DNA of 43,611 bases from an uncultured Candidatus Saccharibacteria bacterium. Lineage in GTDB: Bacteria; Patescibacteriota; Saccharimonadia; Saccharimonadales; Saccharimonadaceae. The stretch lies in NCBI GenBank assembly GCA_947304135.1, contig CAMYZZ010000006.1:1-43611 (forward strand). Direction: 5' to 3'. Shown piece after piece: positions 7,058 through 14,084 of this stretch (its first letter is position 1; each line of letters opens with the position of its first letter). Made by a program: the position numbers and the translations under genes. The notes under the pieces were generated by a model. It made no database searches, was not told the DNA's origin, and saw only the letters and a list, made by a program, of their open reading frames with translations.

Positions 7058-7303
7058 TTAAATAACAGTTTTGAAAATCCATGCAAATAATGCGTCTAGT
7101 AGCATAATAAGTGCAATAAATAGCACTGTGTAGATGAGGATGGCAAAGAATAGTTTCCAGGTGGCTTTCCTGGATGGCCAGCGAACCTGGCGGATTTCAC
7201 GCCAAGAATCACGGATATAGCGACCGAGATAGACTAGAGGCCTAATTAAAATAAATGGTTTTTTGTCGGTCTTTTTAACTTTAACTGTAACTTTTTTCGC
7301 CAT
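7058..7303 (-). CDS. secE: Preprotein translocase subunit SecE
   Basis: 81 aa with the start at ATG 7303, preceded by GGAGGAAT; a longer in-frame reading to 7348 has no such site. SecE clamps SecY in the membrane. After a Lys-rich N-terminus comes the family segment YIRDSWREIRQVRWPSRKAT, then one hydrophobic helix (LFFAILIYTVLFIALIMLL). The minimal one-helix form is normal outside gamma-proteobacteria. Co-transcribed with nusG. Confidence 0.93.
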   Translation of the reverse strand: MAKKVTVKVKKTDKKPFILIRPLVYLGRYIRDSWREIRQVRWPSRKATWKLFFAILIYTVLFIALIMLLDALFAWIFKTVI

Positions 7304-7352
7304 ATTCCTCCGTATGCTATAAAAAATAATCTCTCTCGAGATTGTCAAGACT

Positions 7353-7381
7353 ATTCTATCAGATTGGAGAAAATTTGTAAA
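7353..7381 (-). promoter_or_regulatory. Promoter of secE-nusG
   Basis: Minus strand TTTACA (7376-7381), 17-bp spacer, TAGAAT (7353-7358). Confidence 0.8.
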
Positions 7382-7406
7382 GGGGGTTTATTTTTTGAAT
7401 GAAATA

Positions 7407-7415
7407 TGTTATTAT
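7407..7415 (+). promoter_or_regulatory. Possible promoter of the HD-domain gene
   Basis: TGTTATTAT forms an extended -10 about 45 bp before the start codon; a TTTATT 17 bp upstream is a poor -35. Confidence 0.45.
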
Positions 7416-7460
7416 AGTTATCGGTAGGTGGGACAGTACTTTTACACGGAGGTGGTTATT

Positions 7461-8234
7461 TTGAGAACAATGGAAAACATTTGGGCCGCTTACAAGATGA
7501 AGTGTGAAACTTCATTCATACAAAGGTCGGGCACAATTGTCTGTGGAGCAACTCAGCAGATTGATATGGATGATATCTATCAAAAGGCAGAGTTTGTTTC
7601 TGAACACGAAGGACGCGTAGCGTTTTTATATGCACTTATCATGATGTATCACAAGCAACCATTCACAGTAAGAAGCGACAGCGTGTCTGAAAGCTTGAGA
7701 CATGTATTTTGGCTTCTTTCTCATGATGTTGGAGAGATAGCATCTGGCGATCAGCCGGATGACGGTACGTTTGGGCATAGTGATGCTAGGGCAAAAGAAG
7801 ATAGGATTTTTAACGAATTCTTCGATTATTTGCCAGGTGAAGACCGTAGTTGGTTTGAGAGAACGCACGATAATTTTGAGAGCTATGGGGGAACGGTCGA
7901 AACTCAATTCGACAAGGCTCTTGATAAAGTTGAGGCGATTCTCTATTTGCTGTTCTTGAGGGAGAAAGGTATTGAGGGGGATGTAATGAAGAAAAATCCG
8001 CCGTCAAGACAGGATGCTAAGCTTGCAAAACTTCTCGGCACATCAAATACAATTGATGTTTGGTGTCTACATATGAGAATCAAAATCAAGCAGATGAATC
8101 CTAGGATTATTGACGTACTAGACGAGCTTCTAGTAGCTGCTTTTTCAGACATATATAGAGCAGAAATCATCGCTAACGGCGATAAGTTACCAAAATGCTT
8201 GACAATGGATGTTACTAATCTTAGATTAGATTAA
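7461..8234 (+). CDS. HD-domain phosphohydrolase, 5'-deoxynucleotidase (YfbR)-like
   Basis: 257 aa if it starts at TTG 7461, which is 8 nt after GGAGG; the alternative ATG 7470 is 17 nt away. HD metal ligands are visible as EHEGRVAF (His49), LLSHDVGEI (His88-Asp89) and DKALDKVEA (Asp155), the H...HD...D pattern of the HD_3/YfbR group that dephosphorylates deoxynucleoside monophosphates. Directly upstream of thyA-folA, so a role in dUMP or dNMP balance is attractive but inferred. Longer than YfbR (about 200 aa), and the C-terminal 90 residues are unplaced. Confidence 0.6.
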   Translation: MRTMENIWAAYKMKCETSFIQRSGTIVCGATQQIDMDDIYQKAEFVSEHEGRVAFLYALIMMYHKQPFTVRSDSVSESLRHVFWLLSHDVGEIASGDQPDDGTFGHSDARAKEDRIFNEFFDYLPGEDRSWFERTHDNFESYGGTVETQFDKALDKVEAILYLLFLREKGIEGDVMKKNPPSRQDAKLAKLLGTSNTIDVWCLHMRIKIKQMNPRIIDVLDELLVAAFSDIYRAEIIANGDKLPKCLTMDVTNLRLD

Positions 8235-8250
8235 TATCCGTTTCAAGGAA

Positions 8251-8325
8251 CTCGGACCTCGGCTCTAGCACTAGAGCTTAATATCCTCATGCTAGAATGA
8301 GGTGCCGCCGCTAGAGCTGGCCGAG
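8251..8325 (+). other. Palindrome-dense intergenic structure
   Basis: Outer CTCGG (8251) pairs with CCGAG (8321-8325). Inside are GCTCTA gcac TAGAGC, CCTCAT gctaga ATGAGG, and a third GCTAGAGC. The 3' end of the HD-gene transcript would therefore fold into a multi-hairpin domain before the terminator at 8351. No matching RNA class is recognised. Confidence 0.5.
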
Positions 8326-8350
8326 ATTCAAATATAACCCACCGTCCACA

Positions 8351-8379
8351 CCCCGGGATGTACACCCGGGGTATTTTTT
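8351..8379 (+). terminator. Terminator of the HD-domain gene
   Basis: CCCCGGG atgtaca CCCGGGG followed by TATTTTTT. It is immediately followed by the thyA promoter, the same arrangement as at 4334-4370. Confidence 0.9.
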
Positions 8380-8380
8380 A

Positions 8381-8389
8381 TGCTATAAT
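8381..8389 (+). promoter_or_regulatory. Extended -10 promoter of thyA-folA-glyA
   Basis: TGCTATAAT two bases after the terminator T-tract; a GGAGGT site and ATG 8408 follow. Confidence 0.75.
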
Positions 8390-8407
8390 GAAGAAAACGG
8401 AGGTAAA

Positions 8408-9346
8408 ATGACGAAATTTGACGACCAATATATTGACCTTTGTAAGAGGATTCTAGAGAATGGTCAGAAAATTCAGAATTATTCTGGCAAGACACATGGC
8501 AATTCTGCTGTGCCAGAGCACGTGGCGCAAAATGGCGTCAAGACAATTCGTTTGCCGCACCAAATATTGCAATTTGATTTATCAGAGGAATTTCCGATTT
8601 TGACCTCTAAAAAAGTAGCGTTTAAAACTGCTGTACTCGAAATGCTTTGGATTTACCAAGAACAGAGTAACCAGGTCTCTTGGCTGCGTGACCGCGGGAT
8701 TAAAATTTGGGACGAATGGGAGATTCCTGCGGACGGTGTTTATATGGGCCGCGATTTCAAGAAGTTATATTCTGAATTGGGCCTCTCTGAAGATCCTGTC
8801 GGTACGATCGGCACAGCTTATGGCTGGATTGTGAACCGTTATCAGTTGACGCAAAATCTGATTGATACTCTGAAAAATGACCCAGGCAATCGTAGGATGG
8901 TCTTATCTCTGTGGCAGAATGAGTTTTTGAAAGCTGCAGCGCTTCCCTCTTGTGTTTGGAATTCGGAATGGAATATTACCGATGGTCGTTTGAACCTTTT
9001 GGTTAATTCTCGTTCTTCTGATGTGCCACTGGGCTTACCGTTTAATATTGTCCAGTACGCAACTTTTTGCTATCTGATTGCACATTGTATTGGTGTTCAG
9101 CCAGGACAGTTTACTTTTGTGACAAATGATGCGCACATCTACGAAAACCAAGTAGACGGTATTCGTGAACAGATTGAACGTTATGAAAAGGCCAAGGCGG
9201 ACGGTTCTTTGCCTGTCGCACCGAAACTTTGGATTAATCCTGATGTCCGCGATTTCTTCAAATTTGACAACTCTAAAGATCTTTCTGATATTCGACTGGA
9301 AAATTATGAGAATCTAGGAGTGATTAAAATGCCGATTTCGGCATAG
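8408..9346 (+). CDS. thyA: Thymidylate synthase ThyA
   Basis: 312 aa. ThyA converts dUMP to dTMP with methylene-THF, producing DHF that FolA recycles. Conserved elements: GTIGTAYGW, GNRRMVLSLWQ, the nucleophile Cys in ALPSCVWNSEWN near residue 182, RSSDVPLGLPFNIVQY for dUMP binding, and NDAHIYENQ. The usual PCH after the nucleophile reads SCV here: Cys is kept and His is replaced by Val. GGAGGT precedes ATG 8408. First gene of a thyA-folA-glyA operon. Confidence 0.95.
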   Translation: MTKFDDQYIDLCKRILENGQKIQNYSGKTHGNSAVPEHVAQNGVKTIRLPHQILQFDLSEEFPILTSKKVAFKTAVLEMLWIYQEQSNQVSWLRDRGIKIWDEWEIPADGVYMGRDFKKLYSELGLSEDPVGTIGTAYGWIVNRYQLTQNLIDTLKNDPGNRRMVLSLWQNEFLKAAALPSCVWNSEWNITDGRLNLLVNSRSSDVPLGLPFNIVQYATFCYLIAHCIGVQPGQFTFVTNDAHIYENQVDGIREQIERYEKAKADGSLPVAPKLWINPDVRDFFKFDNSKDLSDIRLENYENLGVIKMPISA

Positions 9347-9357
9347 GAGCTACTTTT

Positions 9358-9933
9358 ATGTCGTTTTCGATAATCGCAGCACTAGGAAAAAACAGAGAAC
9401 TTGGCAAAAATGGTGGGTTGATTTTTAAGCTTCCAACCGATCTCAAGTATTTTAAAGAGACGACAATGGGGCATCCAGTGTTGGTTGGCGAACGAACTTT
9501 TCAGTCATTACCAGGAGTATTGCCAGGAAGAAAACATTATATCGTAACACACAAAACGAGGCTTTGTGTTGACGCATTTTCTCCGAAACGCTCCTCGCGC
9601 GCGTCGTCACGCGGCTCGTCGCCGGTCCTCGTCGTAACTGCGGACGTCGGAGAAAATGGTCAAGCACCAATCCTCGTTAATGATTTAGATAAGTTTATTT
9701 CTGAACATCAGGATTTGCCAGAGGAGATTTTTGTGATTGGTGGCGGGATGATTTATAAGCAATTATTAGACCATGCGGATAAATTGTATTTGACAGAAGT
9801 AGATGCGGAAGATGCAGAGGCGGATACATTCTTCCCGGAGTTTGATAAATCAAAATATAATCGGGTGGAGTTAGGAAAAGGTGAGGACAATGGCATAAAT
9901 TTCACTTTTGTTCGCTACGACAAGATTAAATAA
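9358..9933 (+). CDS. folA: Dihydrofolate reductase with in-frame palindromic insertion
   Basis: 191 aa against about 160 for typical DHFR. It reduces DHF to THF with NADPH. The N-terminus SIIAALGKNRELGKNGGLIFKLPTDLKYFK carries the substrate-loop features, VLVGERTFQSLPGVLPGRKHYIV follows, and FVIGGGMIYKQLL is the cofactor motif near residues 125-137. Between these, residues about 67-107 are encoded by a 122-bp palindrome; its core gives SPKRSSRASSRGSS and ends in ADVGEN. The insert falls in the surface loop that precedes the strand equivalent to VTWVKS in E. coli DHFR, so folding can survive. The frame stays open and downstream motifs are intact, so the gene is probably functional. Confidence 0.93.
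   Translation: MSFSIIAALGKNRELGKNGGLIFKLPTDLKYFKETTMGHPVLVGERTFQSLPGVLPGRKHYIVTHKTRLCVDAFSPKRSSRASSRGSSPVLVVTADVGENGQAPILVNDLDKFISEHQDLPEEIFVIGGGMIYKQLLDHADKLYLTEVDAEDAEADTFFPEFDKSKYNRVELGKGEDNGINFTFVRYDKIK
9556..9677 (+). repeat. Family B coding palindrome, copy 1 (inside folA)
   Basis: A 122-bp interrupted palindrome. The core ends are TTTTCTCCGA (9577-9586) and TCGGAGAAAA (9647-9656). The outer arms from ACGAGG at 9556 to CCTCGT at 9677 are complementary with few mismatches. The core also holds CGCCGGTCCTCGT and AACTGCGGACGTCGGAG, shared word for word or nearly so with the leuS copy. The core is visibly richer in G+C than the surrounding gene. It adds codons without stops. Confidence 0.88.
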
Positions 9934-9941
9934 GGAGGTAT

Positions 9942-11378
9942 ATGAAAGATCCAGTTTTTGATTTGATTGAACAAGAAAAAAACCGACAGAGGGAGGGGCT
10001 TGAGCTCATTCCGAGTGAGAACTATGTGTCTTCGGGCGTGCTTAGGGCAATGGGCTCTGTTTTGACGAATAAGTATTCCGAAGGTTACCCATCGTTTAAG
10101 AATATTTCTAATTTGGATGAGCTCGTATCTTCTAAGATTGAGCCTGATACTGGGGCTTTGACTGAGGATTTGGATGCCTCTGAGAAGAAGATTTCTGAAG
10201 AAATATTGCCAAATTATCGCTATTATGGTGGACAAACTAATATTGACAGAGTCGAGAGGCTCGCGATTTCCCGTGCGATGCGTCTGTTCCATGGAGACCA
10301 TGCTAATGTACAGCCCCATTCTGGCGCAAATGCTAACGAGGCGGTTTATTTTGCATGGTGCGAGCCGGGTGATAAGATTTTGGCGATGCGGCTGTCTGAT
10401 GGTGGGCATTTGACTCACGGCTCTCCGGTAACTCGTTCTGCTAAAATTTATAATTTCATCGACTATGGTGTGACGGCAGATGGTGATATCGATTATGACG
10501 AGCTCGAGAAAAGGGCTATGGAAGAGGCGCCAAAAATCATCCTTGTGGGCTACTCTGCCTTTATGAAAATTCCAGATTTTGATAGAGTGGCAGATATTGC
10601 CAAACGAGCATCCGAGAAAGCTGGTCACGATATTCTCTTGATGGCTGATATGGCACATGTGGCAGGTCTTATTGCTGGTGGAGTACATCCTAATCCGCTC
10701 GATCATGGTTTTCATGTTTTAACGACCACAACGCACAAGACCCTTCGTGGGCCACGCGGTGGATTGATTGTTTCCCGTGGTAATGTGGCATCACCTCTGA
10801 AGCGCCCAGAGAAAACACTCGAAAATATCCCGATTTTGATTGATCGCTCTGTGTTTCCTGGTACTCAAGGTGGTCCGCTTGAACATGTGATTGCGGCCAA
10901 GGCGGTGGCTTTTTATGAGGCTCTTCAGCCAGAGTTTAGGAATTATGCTAGAAACATCGTTGAGAATGCCAAGGCCCTTGCAAAAAGATTGTCTGAAAAT
11001 GGGTTTGTTTTGCAAGGAGGTGGCACCGAGAACCACTTAGTGCTTGTTGATGTGAAAAAGAGCTATGGGATTGATGGAAAATTCTTTGAGAAGGCGCTAG
11101 ATATGGTAGGCCTTACTCTGAATGCTAATGCTCTTCCGACGGACAAGGGCGCAGCATTTAGACCTTCTGGTGTGCGTCTGGGTACTCCAGCAATCACAAC
11201 TCGTGGCATGGGTATTCCTGAGATGAATCAGATCGGCGACTGGATGAAACGCGTAGTTGACCTTTGTGTAGAGATTGGCGATGAGTCTAAGCTTGCCCAG
11301 AATGCTGAAAAATTTGAGACTATTCATCAAGAAGTAAAGGTTTTGGCGCAAAAGTTCCCGCTTCCTACAGAGGGGTAA
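9942..11378 (+). CDS. glyA: Serine hydroxymethyltransferase
   Basis: 478 aa, longer than the usual 415-430. It converts serine and THF to glycine and methylene-THF, which feeds ThyA. Seen: LELIPSENYVS near the start, the GYPSFKN region, HSGANANEAVYFAW, and VLTTTTHKTLRGPRGG with the PLP lysine at residue 266. Then GTQGGPLEH and RLGTPAITTRGM. AGGAGGTAT precedes ATG 9942, 8 bp after folA. With thyA and folA it completes the dTMP cycle in one transcript. Confidence 0.95.
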   Translation: MKDPVFDLIEQEKNRQREGLELIPSENYVSSGVLRAMGSVLTNKYSEGYPSFKNISNLDELVSSKIEPDTGALTEDLDASEKKISEEILPNYRYYGGQTNIDRVERLAISRAMRLFHGDHANVQPHSGANANEAVYFAWCEPGDKILAMRLSDGGHLTHGSPVTRSAKIYNFIDYGVTADGDIDYDELEKRAMEEAPKIILVGYSAFMKIPDFDRVADIAKRASEKAGHDILLMADMAHVAGLIAGGVHPNPLDHGFHVLTTTTHKTLRGPRGGLIVSRGNVASPLKRPEKTLENIPILIDRSVFPGTQGGPLEHVIAAKAVAFYEALQPEFRNYARNIVENAKALAKRLSENGFVLQGGGTENHLVLVDVKKSYGIDGKFFEKALDMVGLTLNANALPTDKGAAFRPSGVRLGTPAITTRGMGIPEMNQIGDWMKRVVDLCVEIGDESKLAQNAEKFETIHQEVKVLAQKFPLPTEG

Positions 11379-11381
11379 ATA

Positions 11382-11390
11382 TGCTATAAT
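11382..11390 (+). promoter_or_regulatory. Extended -10 promoter of tRNA-Ala
   Basis: TGCTATAAT ends 9 bp before the first base of the tRNA, directly after the glyA stop codon. Confidence 0.75.
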
Positions 11391-11399
11391 TATACTGTT

Positions 11400-11475
11400 G
11401 GGCCTGTAGCTCAGTTGATAGAGCGCTGCATTCGCATTGCAGAGGTCGTGAGTTTGAATCTCATCAGGTCCACCA
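11400..11475 (+). tRNA. tRNA-Ala (anticodon CGC)
   Basis: A 76-nt cloverleaf with an encoded CCA end. The acceptor stem GGGCCTG pairs with CAGGTCC and contains the G3:U70 identity pair of alanine tRNAs. The anticodon stem-loop is CTGCA TTCGCAT TGCAG, so the anticodon is CGC and reads GCG. D-arm (AGCTCAGTTGATAGAGC) and T-loop (GTTTGAATC) are standard. Confidence 0.96.
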
Positions 11476-11485
11476 GTTATATTTA

Positions 11486-11508
11486 AATCGGCATTTTGCC
11501 GGTTTTTT
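11486..11508 (+). terminator. Terminator after tRNA-Ala
   Basis: CGGCA ttt TGCCG followed by G and six T, with an A-run before it. Confidence 0.85.
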
Positions 11509-11556
11509 GTTTGGTTCTCCTGCAAAACAGCTCAAGTTTAATTTTCGCTTTTCCTA

Positions 11557-11585
11557 TTGACTTTTTTCCTAAAGTATGATAGAAT
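11557..11585 (+). promoter_or_regulatory. Promoter of the secreted hydrolase gene
   Basis: TTGACT (11557-11562), 17-bp spacer, TAGAAT (11580-11585). Confidence 0.85.
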
Positions 11586-11593
11586 ATAGGAGT

Positions 11594-11669
11594 TAGGGTC
11601 GTTTTAGGGGGATATCATCCTTATCTTACCCCTGTGGACTTATGCGATCACCACGTTATACCGACCCTA
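11594..11669 (+). promoter_or_regulatory. Three-way-junction-like 5' leader
   Basis: Starting a few bases after the predicted transcription start, TAGGGTCG (11594-11601) pairs with CGACCCTA (11662-11669), enclosing two further stems: AGGGG...CCCCT with an inner GGAT/ATCC, and GTGG...CCAC. The compact junction lies about 45 nt upstream of the start codon of a cell-wall hydrolase. It has the shape of a riboswitch or protein-binding leader, but matches no class that I recognise. Confidence 0.5.
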
Positions 11670-11712
11670 GTATTTTAAAAAGATGTGTGCAAATTTATGA
11701 AAGGAGGTGCTT

Positions 11713-12696
11713 ATGAAGGTCTCAAATAAGCACCCGATGGTGTTGATTAGAGCAGTAACAGTCCTTTCCTTTGGGCTGGTGCTTACAGCACAATCGTTGG
11801 CTTCATGCCCGGTCGCGGGTAACACCGTCGCAGTTACTGACGTTGATGTCAGGGACTTCGATGGATCTTACACGGCCTTTAGCGGCGTGAGCCTGGCTAC
11901 AATTGATTTTTTGGGCGAAGCTCAAAGGATTGCAGAGCTTGAGGTTTCTGCAGTAGAAGTTGTAGCTGCTCCAGAAGAGACAGAAGAACCAGAGGAGGTT
12001 GAAGAAATCATTGAGGAGACAACACCCGAAGAAAATTCGGATATTGCTTTGCTTGCACGATTGATTCAATCTGAAGCTGGTGGTTTAGACATCAAGGAGC
12101 AAGCCGCAGTTGCACTTACGGTTTTATATCGTTGTGACAGCTCGCGGTGGCCAGATACCGTTTCTGGCAACATCTATAAGGCTAATCAGTACGCTACACC
12201 GTCAGGTAGTTATTCTGAGCAGGCTTATCAAGCTGCTGAGCTTGCCTATACTCTTTGGAGTGAAGGCAGAGGTAGCGAGATTTTGCCAAGTAGCTGTATG
12301 AGCTTCTTTGGTAACGGAAGTCATAATTATTTTTATGACAGTAGTATGCAGATTTATAATATGCCTGGTGTTTCTACACCAAGTGATATTTATGATCAGA
12401 TGCATGATATAATACCGGCGCTCCGCCGGTCTGCCGAACAACAAGCAGAGGTTGCTGATAATTTAGAACTAACCGTTGAATCTGATGATGAAGATGACGA
12501 GTCATGCCCTGACTCTGCTTCTGAAGATTCTGCTCAACTTGAGGTGGATACCCCTTCTTATGAATATAATGAAGAAAAAAATGTTGGTGTCAGTCAAGGA
12601 TCTGCTTCGGATGAGCAAACAACCCTATCCAGCGGTCAAAGTTCTGAAACTTCAGAAATCCCTTCCGATACTGGAAATATCGTTACGGCACAATAG
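11713..12696 (+). CDS. Secreted SleB/Hydrolase_2-type cell-wall hydrolase, probable lipoprotein
   Basis: 327 aa from ATG 11713, preceded by AAAGGAGGTG. The N-terminus has basic residues, a hydrophobic stretch (residues 9-28) and LASC at 29-32, which fits a lipobox or ordinary signal cleavage. A Glu-rich linker (about 88-108) leads to the domain: IALLARLIQSEAGGLDIKEQAAVALTVLYR with the likely catalytic Glu121, then a WP near 146-147 and NQYATP, as in SleB-type peptidoglycan hydrolases. The C-terminal 100 residues are acidic, Ser-rich and low in complexity. It probably acts on the cell's own wall or that of a host bacterium; the target is inferred. Confidence 0.75.
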   Translation: MKVSNKHPMVLIRAVTVLSFGLVLTAQSLASCPVAGNTVAVTDVDVRDFDGSYTAFSGVSLATIDFLGEAQRIAELEVSAVEVVAAPEETEEPEEVEEIIEETTPEENSDIALLARLIQSEAGGLDIKEQAAVALTVLYRCDSSRWPDTVSGNIYKANQYATPSGSYSEQAYQAAELAYTLWSEGRGSEILPSSCMSFFGNGSHNYFYDSSMQIYNMPGVSTPSDIYDQMHDIIPALRRSAEQQAEVADNLELTVESDDEDDESCPDSASEDSAQLEVDTPSYEYNEEKNVGVSQGSASDEQTTLSSGQSSETSEIPSDTGNIVTAQ

Positions 12697-12789
12697 GAGC
12701 ACAAGGGGAAGATTGAGAATATAATATTGAAGATTTGGTAATTATATATATTACCGCACGTAACTATTAACAATTATCGCGCACATCTA

Positions 12790-12816
12790 AAGGCCCGTCT
12801 CGTACGGGCCTTTTTT
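12790..12816 (+). terminator. Terminator of the hydrolase gene
   Basis: AAGGCCCGT ctcgt ACGGGCC followed by six T. The preceding 90 bp after the stop codon show nothing coding. Confidence 0.9.
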
Positions 12817-12839
12817 ATTGTTTAATATTGATAAGATAT

Positions 12840-12870
12840 AAAAAACAGAGCCAGACACATGTCTGACTCT
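12840..12870 (-). terminator. Terminator of the ribosomal superoperon (after rpsI)
   Basis: Minus strand AGAGTCAGAC atgt GTCTGGCTCT, then G and six T. Confidence 0.9.
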
Positions 12871-12880
12871 GCTTTTTTGC

Positions 12881-13279
12881 TTAACGCTTGCTGAATTGCT
12901 CTTTCTTACGAGCGGAGCGAAGACCATATTTCTTGCGCTCTTTCTCGCGTGGATCACGTTTCATGAAGCCTGCTTTCTTCAAAACTGGGCGAAGATCAGC
13001 TGCCTCTGTGGTGATAGCTTTAGAAATTGCAAGTTTAATAGCGTCAACCTGACCTGCAAGTCCGCCGCCGGTAACTTTGATAGAAATATCGTAGTCCTTT
13101 TGTTTCTGGGCGAGGGCTAGTGGATCGGTGATTTCAGCTAACTTAGACTTGTCACCGGATAGATATTCTAGAGCCGGTTTACCGTTGATGGTGATTTCAC
13201 CTTTACCTTTGTAGAGGCGAGCACGTGCGGTAGCAGCTTTGCGGCGACCAAGTCCGTAAGTATATTTCTTCTCTGCCAT
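12881..13279 (-). CDS. rpsI: Ribosomal protein uS9
   Basis: 132 aa, usual length. S9 contacts the P-site tRNA through its C-terminal arginine; here the tail ends EQFSKR, the canonical SKR. The start YTYGLGRRKAATARARLYKG and the GGGLAGQVDAIKLAISKA segment are characteristic. Last gene of the run; its ATG touches the rplM stop at 13279. Its fusion to the alpha operon end through L13 is common in bacteria with streamlined genomes. Confidence 0.97.
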   Translation of the reverse strand: MAEKKYTYGLGRRKAATARARLYKGKGEITINGKPALEYLSGDKSKLAEITDPLALAQKQKDYDISIKVTGGGLAGQVDAIKLAISKAITTEAADLRPVLKKAGFMKRDPREKERKKYGLRSARKKEQFSKR

Positions 13280-13704
13280 TACTTAATCTCCTTTGGATTT
13301 TGCGCAGTGTGAGTATGCTCGGCGCCATCGAAAACGCGAAGGCGAGCGAGACGATCTGCTGCTAGTTTGTTCTTTGGGAGCATACCTTTGACAGCTTCGC
13401 GAATAGCGTAGCCTGGATCTTTCTCAATAACTTCTTCGAGCTTGAGAGCCTTAATGCCACCTGGGAAGCCGCTATGGCGGTAGTACATTTTGTCGGTCAT
13501 TTTATTGCCAGTAACTTTGAGGTTTTTGGCGTTGATGACGACAACATAGTCACCGTTATCGGTATGTGGGGTGTAAGTAACTTTGCTTTTGCCCATGAGT
13601 TTGTCTGCAATAACAACAGCAAGCTTGCCTAGAGGAAGTGTGCTGGCGTCAATGAGGTACCACTCACGAGAGATTTCTGAGCTTTTTTGAGAATAAGTTT
13701 TCAT
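13279..13704 (-). CDS. rplM: Ribosomal protein uL13
   Basis: 141 aa. L13 is an early-assembly 50S protein. Recognised by REWYLIDASTLPLGKLAVVIADKLMGK, TPHTDNGDYVVVINA, the YRHSGFPGG segment and GMLPKNKLA. AGGAGGAC just upstream, within the end of rplQ, supports the ATG at 13704. Overlaps rpsI by one base, indicating translational coupling. Confidence 0.97.
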   Translation of the reverse strand: MKTYSQKSSEISREWYLIDASTLPLGKLAVVIADKLMGKSKVTYTPHTDNGDYVVVINAKNLKVTGNKMTDKMYYRHSGFPGGIKALKLEEVIEKDPGYAIREAVKGMLPKNKLAADRLARLRVFDGAEHTHTAQNPKEIK

Positions 13705-13705
13705 A

Positions 13706-14083
13706 TTACTTGTCCTCCTTTAGCACGATTTCGTCGACAAAAGAGATAGTAGCCATCTCAGTGTTATCGCCTTTGCGATTCTCGGCACGCTCAATGCGTA
13801 GATAGCCAGAATCACGTTTGATCTGTGGAGCGATTTTGTCCATGAGAAGGTCTGCAGTCTCGATACTGTCAAGACGAGAGATTAGTAGGCGGCGATTAGC
13901 GAGGCCACCTTTTCTCGCGATGGTCACGAGTTTCTCTGTTTCGCGGCGGATTTCCTTTGCGCGAGCAAGAGTTGTCGTGATGGATTGGTGTTCGATTAGA
14001 GCGCACATCAGCCCACGAGTCAGTGCTTTTCTCTCACCGGTTTCACGGCCGAATTTGCGGCCCTTGTATCCGTGGCGATGCAT
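13706..14083 (-). CDS. rplQ: Ribosomal protein bL17
   Basis: 125 aa. L17 lies near the peptide exit tunnel. The N-terminus MHRHGYKGRKFGRETGERKALTRGLMCALIEH matches the family start (RHR...LGR...R..L...L...L). It follows rpoA by 1 bp, as in most bacteria. No separate promoter or terminator is seen. Confidence 0.96.
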   Translation of the reverse strand: MHRHGYKGRKFGRETGERKALTRGLMCALIEHQSITTTLARAKEIRRETEKLVTIARKGGLANRRLLISRLDSIETADLLMDKIAPQIKRDSGYLRIERAENRKGDNTEMATISFVDEIVLKEDK

Positions 14084-14084
14084 A

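Noticed and set aside
9556-9677. folA as a frameshifted pseudogene
   Set aside because: The frame is continuous, and the NADPH and substrate motifs on both sides of the insertion are intact.
9915-10715. 266-codon minus-strand open frame opposite glyA
   Set aside because: glyA is certain from its PLP motif; the antisense frame has no ribosome site or recognisable domain.
11594-11669. A second tRNA or a known riboswitch
   Set aside because: No T-loop, anticodon stem or known riboswitch core (purine, c-di-GMP, THF and ZTP were considered) can be recognised.
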